Positions 43,655 to 53,759 are shown, counted from the first letter of the stretch. The stretch is 64,000 bases of DNA from Candidatus Kapaibacterium sp. (GCA_026418625.1 JAOABA010000056.1:124001-188000); one strand, 5' to 3'. Notes: a model not told the origin generated them from the sequence alone. Numbers and translations are program-made.

Positions 43655-44515
43655 TTAGAATTGTGGTATTGTAACCAACATATTGTCTATCAACCTTGTC
43701 TTACCAATATATACGGCAATAAGTAATACCACAAGCTGACCACTATTGAATTCTTCGGGTTCAGATAAATCATTAGCATCAGCTGCTGAGGCATAATCAA
43801 TTTTAACAAGGGGTTCACTTCGTAAAGAATTTAACATAATAGCATTTATTATTTTTCTGCGTTTTTCCCCTTTGAGTATAGCTTCTTTTGCAGTAATCAA
43901 TGTTCGGTATATTATATCAGCTCTGGTTCTTTCATAAGTGCTAAGATAAACATTTCTTGAACTCATTGCAAGTCCATCTGACTGCCTTAAAGTTGGAACT
44001 ATATAGATAGATATTGGAAATAATAAATCCTCAACAAGTTTCTTAATCACTAACGTTTGTTGATAATCTTTCTGACCAAAAAAAGCAATATTTGGCATTA
44101 CAGCATTAAATAATTTTGTAACAACAGTTGCAACTCCATTAAAATGAGTAGGTCTTTTTTCTCCCTCAAATTTTTTGGTTACAGTATCCACCAAAACCAT
44201 TGTATCAAATCCATTCGGATACATTTCGTTATCTGATGGATAAAAAATAAAATCAGAGCCGGCTTTCTCGGCAAGCTCTTTGTCTCTTTCGAAATCTCTT
44301 GGATATCTTGAAAAATCCTCGTTAGGAGCAAATTGTGTTGGATTAACGTAAATAGAAGTAATAACGATATCTGACATTTCTTTTGCTTTTCTAATTAAAC
44401 TCAAGTGTCCCTCGTGCAAGTAGCCCATAGTTGGAACAAATCCGATGTTTTTCCCTTTTTGTTTTTGCTCGATAGAGATTTCCTGCATTTCTCTTACAGT
44501 TTTTATTATTTCCAT
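43655..44515 (-). CDS. panC: Pantothenate synthetase
   Basis: 286 residues, usual length. F-V-P-T-M-G-Y-L-H-E-G-H-L-S-L-I-R (HIGH-type motif), F-G-Q-K-D-Y-Q-Q (substrate binding), M-S-S-R-N (KMSKS-like). It condenses pantoate and beta-alanine with ATP for coenzyme A synthesis. The start is 10 bp after the preceding minus-strand gene, so cotranscription is likely. Confidence 0.96.
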   Translation of the reverse strand: MEIIKTVREMQEISIEQKQKGKNIGFVPTMGYLHEGHLSLIRKAKEMSDIVITSIYVNPTQFAPNEDFSRYPRDFERDKELAEKAGSDFIFYPSDNEMYPNGFDTMVLVDTVTKKFEGEKRPTHFNGVATVVTKLFNAVMPNIAFFGQKDYQQTLVIKKLVEDLLFPISIYIVPTLRQSDGLAMSSRNVYLSTYERTRADIIYRTLITAKEAILKGEKRRKIINAIMLNSLRSEPLVKIDYASAADANDLSEPEEFNSGQLVVLLIAVYIGKTRLIDNMLVTIPQF

Positions 44516-44525
44516 AAATCCTTCT

Positions 44526-45152
44526 TTAATTATTAATGATTACTGTTCCTGCTCTTCCTGATGTTTGATTCTGAATATCTATTGCAAAATTCTCGCTTTT
44601 AGAAATTGGTATATCTGCAACTATTTCAATGGCATCCTGAAAAGATTCTTTAAAATCAATAGAATCTCTAATTACTAATTTTTTCACTGTTTGATAGTCT
44701 TCGTAAGTACAAAAAATCTTTAACGTTATTGTTCTGAAAACAGGTTTTTTTGAGCAAAGATTTAATACACCTGAAGCTGCATCAGCATAAGCTCTTGCAA
44801 GAGGACCAATTCCTAATTTAGTTCCACCAAAATACCTTGTAACTACAACAACTATATCAGTTAAATCGTGTTTCTGGATAGCGAAGAGAATCGGTTTCCC
44901 CGCAGATCCACTTGGTTCGCCATCATCGGATGAGCGATATTCAAGACCGTCATAACCAATCCTATAAGCCCAAGTATTATGTGTGGCATCGAAGAATTCA
45001 GCTTTGATTGTATCAATAAAAGCCATAGCTTCCCATTTGGAATTTGCGGGAGATGCCGTTGCAATAAATCTTGAGCCTTTCACCTTAGATTCATATCTTT
45101 CTCTGGCTTCTATGCTATAATAAATGTCAGTATCATTCGACTTTGTAATCAT
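44526..45152 (-). CDS. IMPACT/YigZ family protein
   Basis: 208 residues. N-terminal UPF0029 domain with E-Y-R-S-S-D-D-G-E-P-S-G-S-A-G-K-P and V-V-V-T-R-Y-F-G-G-T-K-L-G-I-G-P-L (the family signature), then a DUF1949 EF-G-like domain. Eukaryotic IMPACT regulates translation; the bacterial role is not settled. Divergent from bshA with 17 bp between starts. Confidence 0.92.
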   Translation of the reverse strand: MITKSNDTDIYYSIEARERYESKVKGSRFIATASPANSKWEAMAFIDTIKAEFFDATHNTWAYRIGYDGLEYRSSDDGEPSGSAGKPILFAIQKHDLTDIVVVVTRYFGGTKLGIGPLARAYADAASGVLNLCSKKPVFRTITLKIFCTYEDYQTVKKLVIRDSIDFKESFQDAIEIVADIPISKSENFAIDIQNQTSGRAGTVIINN

Positions 45153-45169
45153 TTTTTAACGGTCTCGTG

Positions 45170-46288
45170 ATGAAAATAGGAATTGTCTGTTACCCAACTT
45201 ATGGAGGCAGTGGTATAGTTGCTACTGAGCTTGGGCGTTTGTTGGCTGGAAATAATCATCAAGTTCATTTTATTTCTTACTCTTTGCCAACTCGACTTGA
45301 TAGTTTTCAAGAAAATATTTATTATCACGCCGTCGAAATACCTCATTATCCTTTATTCGAATTTAATTTATACACACTTGCATTAACAGGAAAAATAATA
45401 GACGTTGCAAAATATGAAAAAATTGATATACTCCACGTTCATTATGCAATTCCCCACGCTATAAGCGGTTTCCTTGCAAAAGATATATTAAAACAATCTG
45501 ATTCTTTGAAACTCGTAACAACTCTTCACGGAACTGACATTACATTGGTTGGCTTGGAACCCGCTTTTCAACCAATAGTAAAATATTCATTAGAGCATTC
45601 TGACGCAATTACCTCTGTTTCCGAATATCTTGCACAAAAGACATATCAACATTTTAACACTGGCAAAAAAATTGAGGTAATCCCTAACTTTGTTGATACA
45701 AATTTTTATAAAAGACAACATTATCCATTTCTGCGAAAACAATTTGCCAACGAGGATGAAGCAATTCTGATACATATTTCAAACTTCCGCCCTGTCAAGC
45801 GTGTTCCTGACACCATTAAAATTTTAGCAGAAGTTTTGAAAACCCACAAAGCAAAACTATTATTAATTGGTGATGGTCCAGATAGAACTGAAGCTGAGAG
45901 ACTTGTAAGAGAATTAAGTGTTTCACAAAATGTTCGTTTCTTAGGTCTTCAAACTTCTCTCGTTGAACTTTTATCAATTAGTGATATATTTTTGTTACCC
46001 AGTCAATCCGAAAGTTTTGGTCTATCGGCTCTCGAAGCAATGAGCTGTGGAGTGCCTGTTGTTGCATCAAACATCGGTGGAATACCAGAAGTTGTTTTTC
46101 ACGGAGAAACAGGTTATGTTGCTGAGCTGGGAGATATAGAAAGAATGGCTAAATATGTTGTCTCTTTATTAGATAATAAGAAAAAATGGCAGATATTTTC
46201 CGAAAATGCACGACAAGTTGCAGTTGAAAAATTTGACTCATTAAAAATTCTGCCCAAATATCAAAACTTGTATGATTCTTTGCTTTAA
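45170..46288 (+). CDS. bshA: N-acetyl-alpha-D-glucosaminyl L-malate synthase (bacillithiol pathway)
   Basis: 372 residues from the ATG at 45170; a GTG directly before it is in frame. GT4 family glycosyltransferase, GT-B fold. The N-terminus [21 protein letters not shown] is characteristic of BshA. Later: [15 protein letters not shown], and the donor site [13 protein letters not shown]. It makes GlcNAc-malate, the first step of bacillithiol synthesis. BshB/BshC are not in the window. Confidence 0.92.
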   Translation: MKIGIVCYPTYGGSGIVATELGRLLAGNNHQVHFISYSLPTRLDSFQENIYYHAVEIPHYPLFEFNLYTLALTGKIIDVAKYEKIDILHVHYAIPHAISGFLAKDILKQSDSLKLVTTLHGTDITLVGLEPAFQPIVKYSLEHSDAITSVSEYLAQKTYQHFNTGKKIEVIPNFVDTNFYKRQHYPFLRKQFANEDEAILIHISNFRPVKRVPDTIKILAEVLKTHKAKLLLIGDGPDRTEAERLVRELSVSQNVRFLGLQTSLVELLSISDIFLLPSQSESFGLSALEAMSCGVPVVASNIGGIPEVVFHGETGYVAELGDIERMAKYVVSLLDNKKKWQIFSENARQVAVEKFDSLKILPKYQNLYDSLL

Positions 46289-46428
46289 AACTATTAAATA
46301 TGGGAAGTTTTTTTAGAAATGAAATTATAAACCCTTAGAAATTAAAAATTGTCAAAAATATTCATCCGATTATTCTCATACAATAGATGAAAGTAAAAAA
46401 CTATTCATAAAAAATTCAATAATTTTCT

Positions 46429-46436
46429 TATTTTTG
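46429..46436 (+). promoter_or_regulatory. Candidate -7 element for the restriction-modification gene
   Basis: TATTTTTG matches TAnnTTTG, 38 bp before the ATG. The gap 46289-46474 otherwise shows only AT-rich sequence. Confidence 0.35.
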
Positions 46437-46474
46437 TTTGATTCCTCAAAGATTTATAATTTATTGATTTTTTA

Positions 46475-48919
46475 ATGAAATATCCCTCAAATATTAGGGA
46501 AGAAGAACTTAAAAACAAGGTTGCTAATGATTATTTCTGGCAATTTGATTGCACTAAGATTATTGGCAATGTTGATTTTTGTGTTACCAAACACCAAAGT
46601 AAGAAAGAACTTTTCGAGCAGGAATCTCTCCTTTGGGCTGAAGCAAAGAAAGGCGTTTCAGATATTTATAAATCAATCGTTCAGTTGATTTTGACAATAG
46701 GCAAAGCAAGAACTTTCGATAAATATCTTCCACCGGCTTTGCTTGGTGCTTTCGATGCCGAAAAAATTGCTTTTATTCCTTATAATGAAATACACGATAT
46801 ATTTTATCAAAACGATTTCAACTGGAATGTTACTCCATCAAATCACGAAACGAAAGAATTCAGGCTCGTTTTGGATAAAGTAAAAAGAATAATTGACCAA
46901 AATGCTTTGCTCTTTGATTTTGAAAAGGATGAAAAAGAACTCAAGAAATTCATCAAAAAAAATTTCATAATTGGAAAATTCGGTTTAACAAAAACAAGAA
47001 TTGATAAAAACAATTTTGTTGTGATTTACAATAAATGGCTTGCTGAAGTGAAGCCATCAATATCGGTAAATTGGGAGATTGCAAAGAAAAACGGCATAAT
47101 TGATGGGGATTTCTATCTTGCTGATTTACTTTCCGAAGATAATATAACAATCAAAGAAAAGCTCTTTGTCTTGCTCAAGAAAGACCATTATGAGTTGGAC
47201 AGAAAAGTTGATGAACTGGGTCTTTTCACGACAAAAACTACTGCCTTCAATGATAATCAAAAAGCACACACTCAGTTTTGGAACAAATACGAGCGACCAC
47301 CTAAGGAGGAATACTGGGATTACATTGTCGAGCGTCGGGATTTACTTGTTCCGCAGGACATTCGGGAAAGAAAAGGTAGCTTCTTTACTCCGCAGATGTG
47401 GGTAGAGCTTTCGCAGAGGTATCTGACAGAGGTTCTGGGCGAGGACTGGCAGGATGAATATTATGTTTGGGATTGTGCTGCAGGGACTGGCAACCTTCTG
47501 GCAGGGCTTACTAACAAATACAATATCTGGGCTTCTACAATTGACCAGCAAGATGTGGAAGTGATGAAAGACCGCATTAGAAATGGTGCCAACCTACTCG
47601 AAGACCACGTCTTTCAGTTCGATTTCCTGAATGATGATTTTTCCAAGCTACCTTTGCCATTACAAAAAATCATCAATGACCCCAAAAAAAGGAAAAAACT
47701 TGTTATATATATTAATCCCCCGTATGCTGAGGCTGGAAGTGGAGTTGGAAGGTCGTTCAAAGAACAAGTAGCCCTTGAACATAAAACTCATTCAAAATAC
47801 AAAGAAGTTTTGGGTAAAGCAGGCAATGAAATTTATATTCAATTTTTAGTTAGGATCTATTTTGAGATACCCGACTGCATAATTGCAGAATTTTCAACAT
47901 TAAAGCTTTTACAAGCATCGAACTTTAAAAATTTCAGAGAGCATTTTTTAGCAAAATTGGAAAAGTGTTTTGTTGTGCCTGCATATACATTTGACAATGT
48001 TAATGGTCAGTTTCCAATTGGTTTTAAAATTTGGAATACGAAGAAAAAGGAAAATTTTTCTCAAATTAAAGCTGATGTATATGGTGAAAATGGAGAATTT
48101 TTAGGGAACAAAAATTTTTATTCTTATGATGATGAAAAAGGTAGAATAAATGATTGGTTAAGGAAATATTTCGATAAGGCTAACGAGCCAATTGGTATTA
48201 TGCATAACAACAAAAATGATTTTCAGCATAATTTACAAGTTCGAATTACAAGCTCAGATATTAAAGATCATACAACGCCCATTACAAAAAATAATCTTGT
48301 TCAAATGTGCATTTACTTCGCTGTCCGTCACTGTATTGAAGCGACTTGGCTGAATGACCGCGACCAGTTCCTTTATCCAAATGACGGTTGGAAAGATGAT
48401 ACTGAATTTCAAAATGACTGCCTTGCATTTACACTGTTCCATAGCCAGAATAGAATTACATCAAAGGAAGGCACTAATCATTGGATTCCATTCACTGAAT
48501 ATCAAGTTGGTGCCAGAGAAAAATTCGACAGCAATTTTATGACTGACTTCATCAACGGCGAAATTGATAAATCTATTGTTTCTGATGTAATGCTGTTTTA
48601 TGGGGATTACTCTGGAGCCTCTTACGCAGAACCAAAAAGAAGGAACTCACCATTGGAATTTTCACAAGAAGCGAAAGAAGTCTTCAAAGCCGGTCTGGAG
48701 CTTTGGATTTATTACCATAAAAAGCCAAACTGTAATGTTAATGCCTCTCTTTATGACATTCGGGAATATTTTCAAGGTCGCAACGAAAAAGGCAAAATGA
48801 ACAATAAGAGCGATGATGAAACTTATATGAGTCTCATCAATAATTTAAGAGATAAATTGAAAATCCTTGCCTATAAAATCCAACCAAAGGTTTACAAATA
48901 TGGCTTTTTGAAGGAGTGA
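46475..48919 (+). CDS. Single-chain type IIG-like restriction-modification enzyme (nuclease plus N6-adenine methyltransferase)
   Basis: 814 residues. Near the N-terminus the pattern D34 then E56-A-K58 (V-D-F ... L-W-A-E-A-K) fits a PD-(D/E)xK nuclease core. A helical connector follows. The methyltransferase has motif I D-C-A-A-G-T-G-N-L-L (from residue 333) and motif IV N-P-P-Y (414-417), the N6-adenine class. The C-terminal third is the likely target-recognition part (Y-P-N-D-G-W-K-D-D, F-T-E-Y-Q-V-G-A-R). No separate restriction, methylase or specificity gene is nearby. The site recognised is unknown. An orphan methylase is the alternative if the nuclease motif is inactive. Confidence 0.82.
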   Translation: MKYPSNIREEELKNKVANDYFWQFDCTKIIGNVDFCVTKHQSKKELFEQESLLWAEAKKGVSDIYKSIVQLILTIGKARTFDKYLPPALLGAFDAEKIAFIPYNEIHDIFYQNDFNWNVTPSNHETKEFRLVLDKVKRIIDQNALLFDFEKDEKELKKFIKKNFIIGKFGLTKTRIDKNNFVVIYNKWLAEVKPSISVNWEIAKKNGIIDGDFYLADLLSEDNITIKEKLFVLLKKDHYELDRKVDELGLFTTKTTAFNDNQKAHTQFWNKYERPPKEEYWDYIVERRDLLVPQDIRERKGSFFTPQMWVELSQRYLTEVLGEDWQDEYYVWDCAAGTGNLLAGLTNKYNIWASTIDQQDVEVMKDRIRNGANLLEDHVFQFDFLNDDFSKLPLPLQKIINDPKKRKKLVIYINPPYAEAGSGVGRSFKEQVALEHKTHSKYKEVLGKAGNEIYIQFLVRIYFEIPDCIIAEFSTLKLLQASNFKNFREHFLAKLEKCFVVPAYTFDNVNGQFPIGFKIWNTKKKENFSQIKADVYGENGEFLGNKNFYSYDDEKGRINDWLRKYFDKANEPIGIMHNNKNDFQHNLQVRITSSDIKDHTTPITKNNLVQMCIYFAVRHCIEATWLNDRDQFLYPNDGWKDDTEFQNDCLAFTLFHSQNRITSKEGTNHWIPFTEYQVGAREKFDSNFMTDFINGEIDKSIVSDVMLFYGDYSGASYAEPKRRNSPLEFSQEAKEVFKAGLELWIYYHKKPNCNVNASLYDIREYFQGRNEKGKMNNKSDDETYMSLINNLRDKLKILAYKIQPKVYKYGFLKE

Positions 48920-49010
48920 AAATATTACTAAATTATATATTAAACCCTCACATTATTTATTCATGTTTCATTTATTGATTCTATGTAAAATCATTAGATA
49001 ATTTAAAACT

Positions 49011-50429
49011 TCAAGTCAGCTTTTCATCAAGATAATTTTTGATATTGCTATCGGAAACCCTATCCTGAAGCATTGAATCTCTATTCCTAATTGTTACTGA
49101 TCCATCCTCAAGACTTTGACTATCAATAGTTATGCAAAATGGTGTCCCAATTTCATCCTGCCTTCGGTATCTTCTTCCAATAGCACCAGAAGTATCATAT
49201 TGAGCCCTAAAATTTTTATGAATATCTTGATAAATTTTTTCCGCTAATTCAGGCATTCCATCTCTATTAACCAGTGGAAAAACAGCTACAGTAATTGGAG
49301 CGAGTTTACTATTTAAGTGTAGAACGGTTCTTTTTTCTATTTTTCCATTTTCTCCAATGACATCTTCTTCATCATAGGCATCACATAGAAATGCCATAAA
49401 CGAGCGAGTTACACCCCCGGAAGTCTCTACAACATAAGGTATATAACGCTCATTATTTACTGTATCGACATATTCCATTTTTTTCCCAGAAAATTCCTGA
49501 TGGTTTTTTAGGTCAAAATCCGTTCTTGAGTGAATTCCTTCGATTTCACCCCATCCCCAAGGAAATTTGAACTCAATATCAACAGCTTTATTTGCATAGT
49601 GTGCTAATTTTTCGTGATCTTTGAATTTCAAATTTTCCTGCTTAATTCCCAAATCTATATACCATTTGAAACGGAGTTCTTTCCAGTATTCATACCATTC
49701 CAATTCATTTCCGGGTTTGACGAAATATTGCATTTCCATCTGTTCAAATTCACGAGTTCTGAAAAGAAAATTCTTAGTGTTTATTTCATTTCTAAAAGCT
49801 TTGCCGATTTGTGCAATACCAAATGGAATTTTTTGCCTTGTAGTTTGAAGAACTGTATTGAAATTAACAAAAATCCCTTGAGCTGACTCTGGTCTTAAAT
49901 AAACAATGCTTCCGTTATCCTCGACAGGACCAATAAAAGTTTTAAACATTAAATTAAAATTTCTTACTTCAGTCCAGTCTTTCGTTCCAGAGACAGGATC
50001 TGGTATTTCATATTTGATAATAATGTCATAATAATCAGACGGTTCTTTTGCACGAGATAGTTGGAGTTCAATTTCATCAGCTAAATCATTTTTTTTCTTA
50101 TTTCTCATTCTTTCGATATATTCTTCAATCAAATTATCGGCTCGAAATCTTGCCTTGCTTGTTTTATTATCAATCATTGGATCGCTGAATTGAGCAATAT
50201 GACCACTCGCTTCCCAAGTTCTCGGATGCATAAGAATTGATGCATCAATCCCTTCAATGTCATCCCGATAAGTCATTGCCTTCCACCAAAGATCCTTCAA
50301 ATTTCTGAGCATTTCAACACCTAAGGGACCAAAATCCCAGCAACCATTCAACCCACCATATATTTCAGATGATTGAAAAACAAAACCACGCCTTTTTGCC
50401 AATGAAATAATAGTATCTAACTTAACCAT
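49011..50429 (-). CDS. glyS: Glycyl-tRNA synthetase, dimeric class II type
   Basis: 472 residues, the alpha2 type rather than alpha2beta2. Class II motif 2 region: F-R-N-E-I-N-T-K-N-F-L-F-R-T-R-E-F-E-Q-M-E. Motif 3: S-G-G-V-T-R-S-F-M-A-F-L. The C-terminal anticodon-binding domain begins A-P-I-T-V-A-V-F-P-L. Charges tRNA-Gly. Divergent from rimM. Confidence 0.95.
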   Translation of the reverse strand: MVKLDTIISLAKRRGFVFQSSEIYGGLNGCWDFGPLGVEMLRNLKDLWWKAMTYRDDIEGIDASILMHPRTWEASGHIAQFSDPMIDNKTSKARFRADNLIEEYIERMRNKKKNDLADEIELQLSRAKEPSDYYDIIIKYEIPDPVSGTKDWTEVRNFNLMFKTFIGPVEDNGSIVYLRPESAQGIFVNFNTVLQTTRQKIPFGIAQIGKAFRNEINTKNFLFRTREFEQMEMQYFVKPGNELEWYEYWKELRFKWYIDLGIKQENLKFKDHEKLAHYANKAVDIEFKFPWGWGEIEGIHSRTDFDLKNHQEFSGKKMEYVDTVNNERYIPYVVETSGGVTRSFMAFLCDAYDEEDVIGENGKIEKRTVLHLNSKLAPITVAVFPLVNRDGMPELAEKIYQDIHKNFRAQYDTSGAIGRRYRRQDEIGTPFCITIDSQSLEDGSVTIRNRDSMLQDRVSDSNIKNYLDEKLT

Positions 50430-50542
50430 TCTATCAAATAAAATTAATTATGAAATAAATTTATAAGTGCTTTAAGATGTCTAAAAACTAAATTTATTTT
50501 CTTTCGTGTTTTGTCATTGTCTCAGTTATTGTTTTAAAACAT

Positions 50543-51097
50543 ATGAATTTAGATTCAAAAAATAATTTGATTTATTTAGGGACTATTGATAATTTTAACA
50601 GTAACTTAAATTTTATCAGATTAAGAGATATTGCAGTTGGATATGATTTAAAAAATACTTGCACTGAAATTTATTATGGTTACTCAAGAACGTTTCTCGA
50701 AAATTTAAAAATTAAAAAATTTGAATGTCTTGAAAATCAGATTTTTTTATACTTAGATGAACACAAAATTACCGACAGCAAAAATCTTATCAATAAAGCT
50801 GTTTTCATTGAAAAAAAATTCTTGATTGATAAAAAGCCAGATTTCTATTTGATTGAGGATTTGCTTGGTTGTGATGTTATTAATATTGATAATGGAAATT
50901 TGATAGGTAAAATATCAGATGTTAGTATATTACCTTCCAATGATGTTTGGTTTATCCAGACCGAAAAAGGTGAGTTGCCTATCCCTGTGATAAAAGATGT
51001 TGTTAAAAAAGTTGATATTTCTAAAAAATGTATTTATATAAAATTATTAGATGGATTGTTTGATTTAACAAATTCTAAAACTGATGAAGAAGCTTAA
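50543..51097 (+). CDS. rimM: 16S rRNA processing protein RimM
   Basis: 184 residues in two beta domains: the N-terminal RimM domain, and the PRC-barrel domain starting Y-L-I-E-D-L-L-G-C-D-V and holding I-P-V-I-K-D-V-V-K-K-V-D. It helps mature the 30S subunit head. The sequence is diverged in its first 90 residues (no clear G-R-I-G-K-P-H-G). Its position overlapping trmD by 14 bp fits the usual gene order, without rpsP and rplS. Confidence 0.88.
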   Translation: MNLDSKNNLIYLGTIDNFNSNLNFIRLRDIAVGYDLKNTCTEIYYGYSRTFLENLKIKKFECLENQIFLYLDEHKITDSKNLINKAVFIEKKFLIDKKPDFYLIEDLLGCDVINIDNGNLIGKISDVSILPSNDVWFIQTEKGELPIPVIKDVVKKVDISKKCIYIKLLDGLFDLTNSKTDEEA

Positions 51098-51809
51098 GAA
51101 AAACAGTGAGCCTTTGTTAAGAATTGAAGTTATAACTGCGCACCCATCAATGTTTTATTCTGTTTTAAATACAAGTATATTAAAAATAGCTCAGGAAAAG
51201 AAAATTGTTGAGATCTATCTTCATAACCTTCACGATTATGCTAATGATAGATTTAAACATATAGACGACACTCCTTATGGCGGCGGTGCAGGTATGATCA
51301 TTAAATGTGAGCCAGTTTTTAAATGCGTTGAAAAATTGCTTGAAGAGCGTCATTATGATGAAATTATTTATATGACGGCTGACGGTAATCCTCTAAATCA
51401 AAAAATAGCTAATGAATTATCTCTGAAAAAAAACATAATAATACTCGCTGGTCATTATAAAGGAATAGATCAGAGAATAAGAGATAAACTTATAACAAAG
51501 GAAATTTCAATCGGTGATTATGTTTTAAGTGGTGGCGAGCTTCCAGCTATGGTTCTAATAGACTCAGTCGTTAGGTTAGTTCCGGGGGTTCTTGGAAATT
51601 CAGAATCGGCTTTGGAGGATTCATTCCAGAATGGATTACTTGAACCACCTTATTACACAAAGCCAGCGGACTTCAGAGGAATGAAAGTACCGGAAATCCT
51701 TTTAAGCGGGAATCATAAAGAAATTAATCAATGGCGAGAAGAACAGGCAATACTAAAAACCAAAACAAGAAGACCTGATTTAATTAATGAAAACCCGAAA
51801 GAAATTTGA
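51084..51809 (+). CDS. trmD: tRNA (guanine-N1)-methyltransferase TrmD
   Basis: 241 residues. SPOUT trefoil-knot signatures: D-D-T-P-Y-G-G-G-A-G-M, L-A-G-H-Y-K-G-I-D-Q-R-I-R, S-I-G-D-Y-V-L-S-G-G-E-L-P-A. It methylates G37 of tRNAs reading CNN codons. Convergent with mazG, two bases between stops. Confidence 0.96.
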   Translation: MKKLKKNSEPLLRIEVITAHPSMFYSVLNTSILKIAQEKKIVEIYLHNLHDYANDRFKHIDDTPYGGGAGMIIKCEPVFKCVEKLLEERHYDEIIYMTADGNPLNQKIANELSLKKNIIILAGHYKGIDQRIRDKLITKEISIGDYVLSGGELPAMVLIDSVVRLVPGVLGNSESALEDSFQNGLLEPPYYTKPADFRGMKVPEILLSGNHKEINQWREEQAILKTKTRRPDLINENPKEI

Positions 51810-51811
51810 AA

Positions 51812-52618
51812 TTATAATTCTTTTTTTGCTTCATCCCAAATTGCATCCATTTCCTCAAGGGTCATTTCGCTTAATTTTTTGTTACTCTGTTTAACTTTTT
51901 CTTCGATATACTGAAATCTTTTAATGAATTTATTATTAGTTAGTTGCAAAGATTCCTCTGCTACGACGCCTTCAAAGCGGCAGGCATTAACAATTGAAAA
52001 AAGTAAATCGCCTATTTCTTCTGTTTTATTCTCAATCTTTTCCTCGAGTAAAGCTTTCTTAAGTTCGGTAATTTCTTCTTCAACTTTTTCCCAAACATCT
52101 TCCTTTTTTTGCCAATCAAAACCAACTCTTGATGCTTTGTGTTGAATGCGTTCAGCTCTTAAAAGAGATGGCAAAGTTGATGGAACTCCATCGAGGGCAG
52201 AATTTTTACCTTCCTTTTTCTTTAAATTTTCCCAATTTTCAACAACTTCTTCCTCGCCCGAAACTTCAAGTCCACCGAAAACGTGAGGATGTCTGAAAAC
52301 AAGCTTATCCTGAATTCTTTTTATAACATCCATTAAGTTAAAATAACCTTTTTCTTCTGCCATAACACTATGCATAATGATATGCAGCAAAAGATCACCT
52401 AATTCTTTGGATAAACCATCATAATCTTTATTGTGAATAGCATCTATTGTTTCGTAAGCTTCTTCAATCATTAAATGAGCGATTGATTCTATGGACTGTT
52501 TTCTATCCCAAGGGCACTCTTTTCTTAAAATTCTAATAATTTCAACTAATACTTCAAATTGTTCCTTTAAGTCATCAGGATTTTTTGCAACAGGCACTTT
52601 AATTAAATTTTCAGACAT
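51812..52618 (-). CDS. mazG: Nucleoside triphosphate pyrophosphohydrolase MazG
   Basis: 268 residues, two MazG domains. The first has C-P-W-D-R-K-Q-S and E-E-A-Y-E-T-I-D-A with E-L-G-D-L-L-L-H; the second has K-T-E-E-I-G-D-L-L-F-S. ExxE and ExxD residues bind Mg2+. It hydrolyses (d)NTPs to monophosphates and pyrophosphate. Confidence 0.95.
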   Translation of the reverse strand: MSENLIKVPVAKNPDDLKEQFEVLVEIIRILRKECPWDRKQSIESIAHLMIEEAYETIDAIHNKDYDGLSKELGDLLLHIIMHSVMAEEKGYFNLMDVIKRIQDKLVFRHPHVFGGLEVSGEEEVVENWENLKKKEGKNSALDGVPSTLPSLLRAERIQHKASRVGFDWQKKEDVWEKVEEEITELKKALLEEKIENKTEEIGDLLFSIVNACRFEGVVAEESLQLTNNKFIKRFQYIEEKVKQSNKKLSEMTLEEMDAIWDEAKKEL

Positions 52619-52753
52619 AAATTATTTTTCAATTTTTTAAAAAATTTATAACGTTGTGATACTTAAAATAGTGGTAAGTAATTAAGGTAAAAAAATGAGT
52701 ATTTAAATTAAATCTTTATTAACATTAAATTTTTTTATTTATAAAACAAATAA

Positions 52754-52761
52754 TATTTTTG
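52754..52761 (+). promoter_or_regulatory. Candidate -7 element for the enoyl-ACP reductase leader
   Basis: TATTTTTG, 26 bases before the leader hairpin. Transcription would begin about 7 bases later. Confidence 0.35.
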
Positions 52762-52787
52762 TAAAATTTTGAATTAAATAGATTAAT

Positions 52788-52813
52788 AGCATCTCATTTG
52801 AAGATGCTTTTTT
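52788..52813 (+). terminator. Terminator-like hairpin in the leader of the enoyl-ACP reductase gene
   Basis: AGCATCT, loop CATTTGA, AGATGCT, followed by six U (counting the last stem base). It points along the plus strand, yet no plus-strand gene lies upstream until trmD about 1 kb away, and mazG is reverse. It is 23 bp before the reductase ATG. An attenuator is the simplest reading. Confidence 0.55.
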
Positions 52814-52835
52814 GTATGAATAAACGGAAGAAATA

Positions 52836-53642
52836 ATGGAATCAAGAAATTTTTTTGCTTTGATACTTGGTGTTTCGAGCGGTTTTGGAAAGGCAACCGC
52901 TCACGAATTAGCTCGTAAAGGTTATAATATATATGGCGCTCATCTTGATATGGGGAGCGGAAAAAAACAAGCTGAGGAATTTGCCGAAGAGCTTAGATCA
53001 TTTGGTGTAAAAGTGAAATTCTTTAATGCTAATGCAGCTGATGATAAAGTCAGAGCTGATATTATTAATACTATAAAAGAAGATTTCAAAAATGAAATAA
53101 AACCTATGTTAAGAGTTTTACTCCATTCACTTGCATTTGGATCTATTCGACCTTTCTTTTCTACTAATCACGAAGAAATGATAACCAAAAAACAAGTCGA
53201 AATGACACTCGATGTAATGGCTAATAGCTTACTTTATTGGACACAAGATCTTTTCAAGGCTAATCTTTTAGCAAAAACTTGCAGAATTTTTGCCCTAACA
53301 AGTATTGGCTCCCAGAGAGCTATGGTAAATTATGGTGCAGTTTCGGCTGCTAAAGCAGCAATTGAAGCATATATCCGTCAAATTGCAGTTGAATTAGCCC
53401 CTTATCAAATCACAGCTAACGCAATAATGGCAGGTCTGACAGATACCCCAGCTGCCAGAAAAATCCCCGGATTTGAAGGTATGTTAGCCCACGCAAAGCA
53501 ACACAACCCCTTTGACAGAAATACACTGCCAGAAGATGTTGCACAAGCTATTTCTCTTTTAGCAGATGAAAAATTTTATTGGATAAATGGACAAACAATT
53601 GGTGTTGATGGTGGAGAAAACATTTTGAACTTTATTGGCTAA
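52836..53642 (+). CDS. Enoyl-[acyl-carrier-protein] reductase, FabL-like SDR
   Basis: 268 residues. N-terminal G-V-S-S-G-F-G-K-A nucleotide-binding loop. The active-site pair is Y-x6-K (N-Y-G-A-V-S-A-A-K), which separates enoyl reductases FabI/FabL from ordinary SDRs (Y-x3-K). It reduces the enoyl-ACP double bond, the last step in each fatty acid elongation cycle. The short insertion pattern is nearer FabL than FabI. The gene has its own hairpin-bearing leader. Confidence 0.88.
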   Translation: MESRNFFALILGVSSGFGKATAHELARKGYNIYGAHLDMGSGKKQAEEFAEELRSFGVKVKFFNANAADDKVRADIINTIKEDFKNEIKPMLRVLLHSLAFGSIRPFFSTNHEEMITKKQVEMTLDVMANSLLYWTQDLFKANLLAKTCRIFALTSIGSQRAMVNYGAVSAAKAAIEAYIRQIAVELAPYQITANAIMAGLTDTPAARKIPGFEGMLAHAKQHNPFDRNTLPEDVAQAISLLADEKFYWINGQTIGVDGGENILNFIG

Positions 53643-53759
53643 TCAAGCAACACAACAATTACAGTCATTTCTATTATTTATTTAATTTATTAGCTTATAA
53701 TGAATTACTTATTATTTTTGTTTTTATTTATTATTTAATGTTTTATCTTGGATTGAGCT

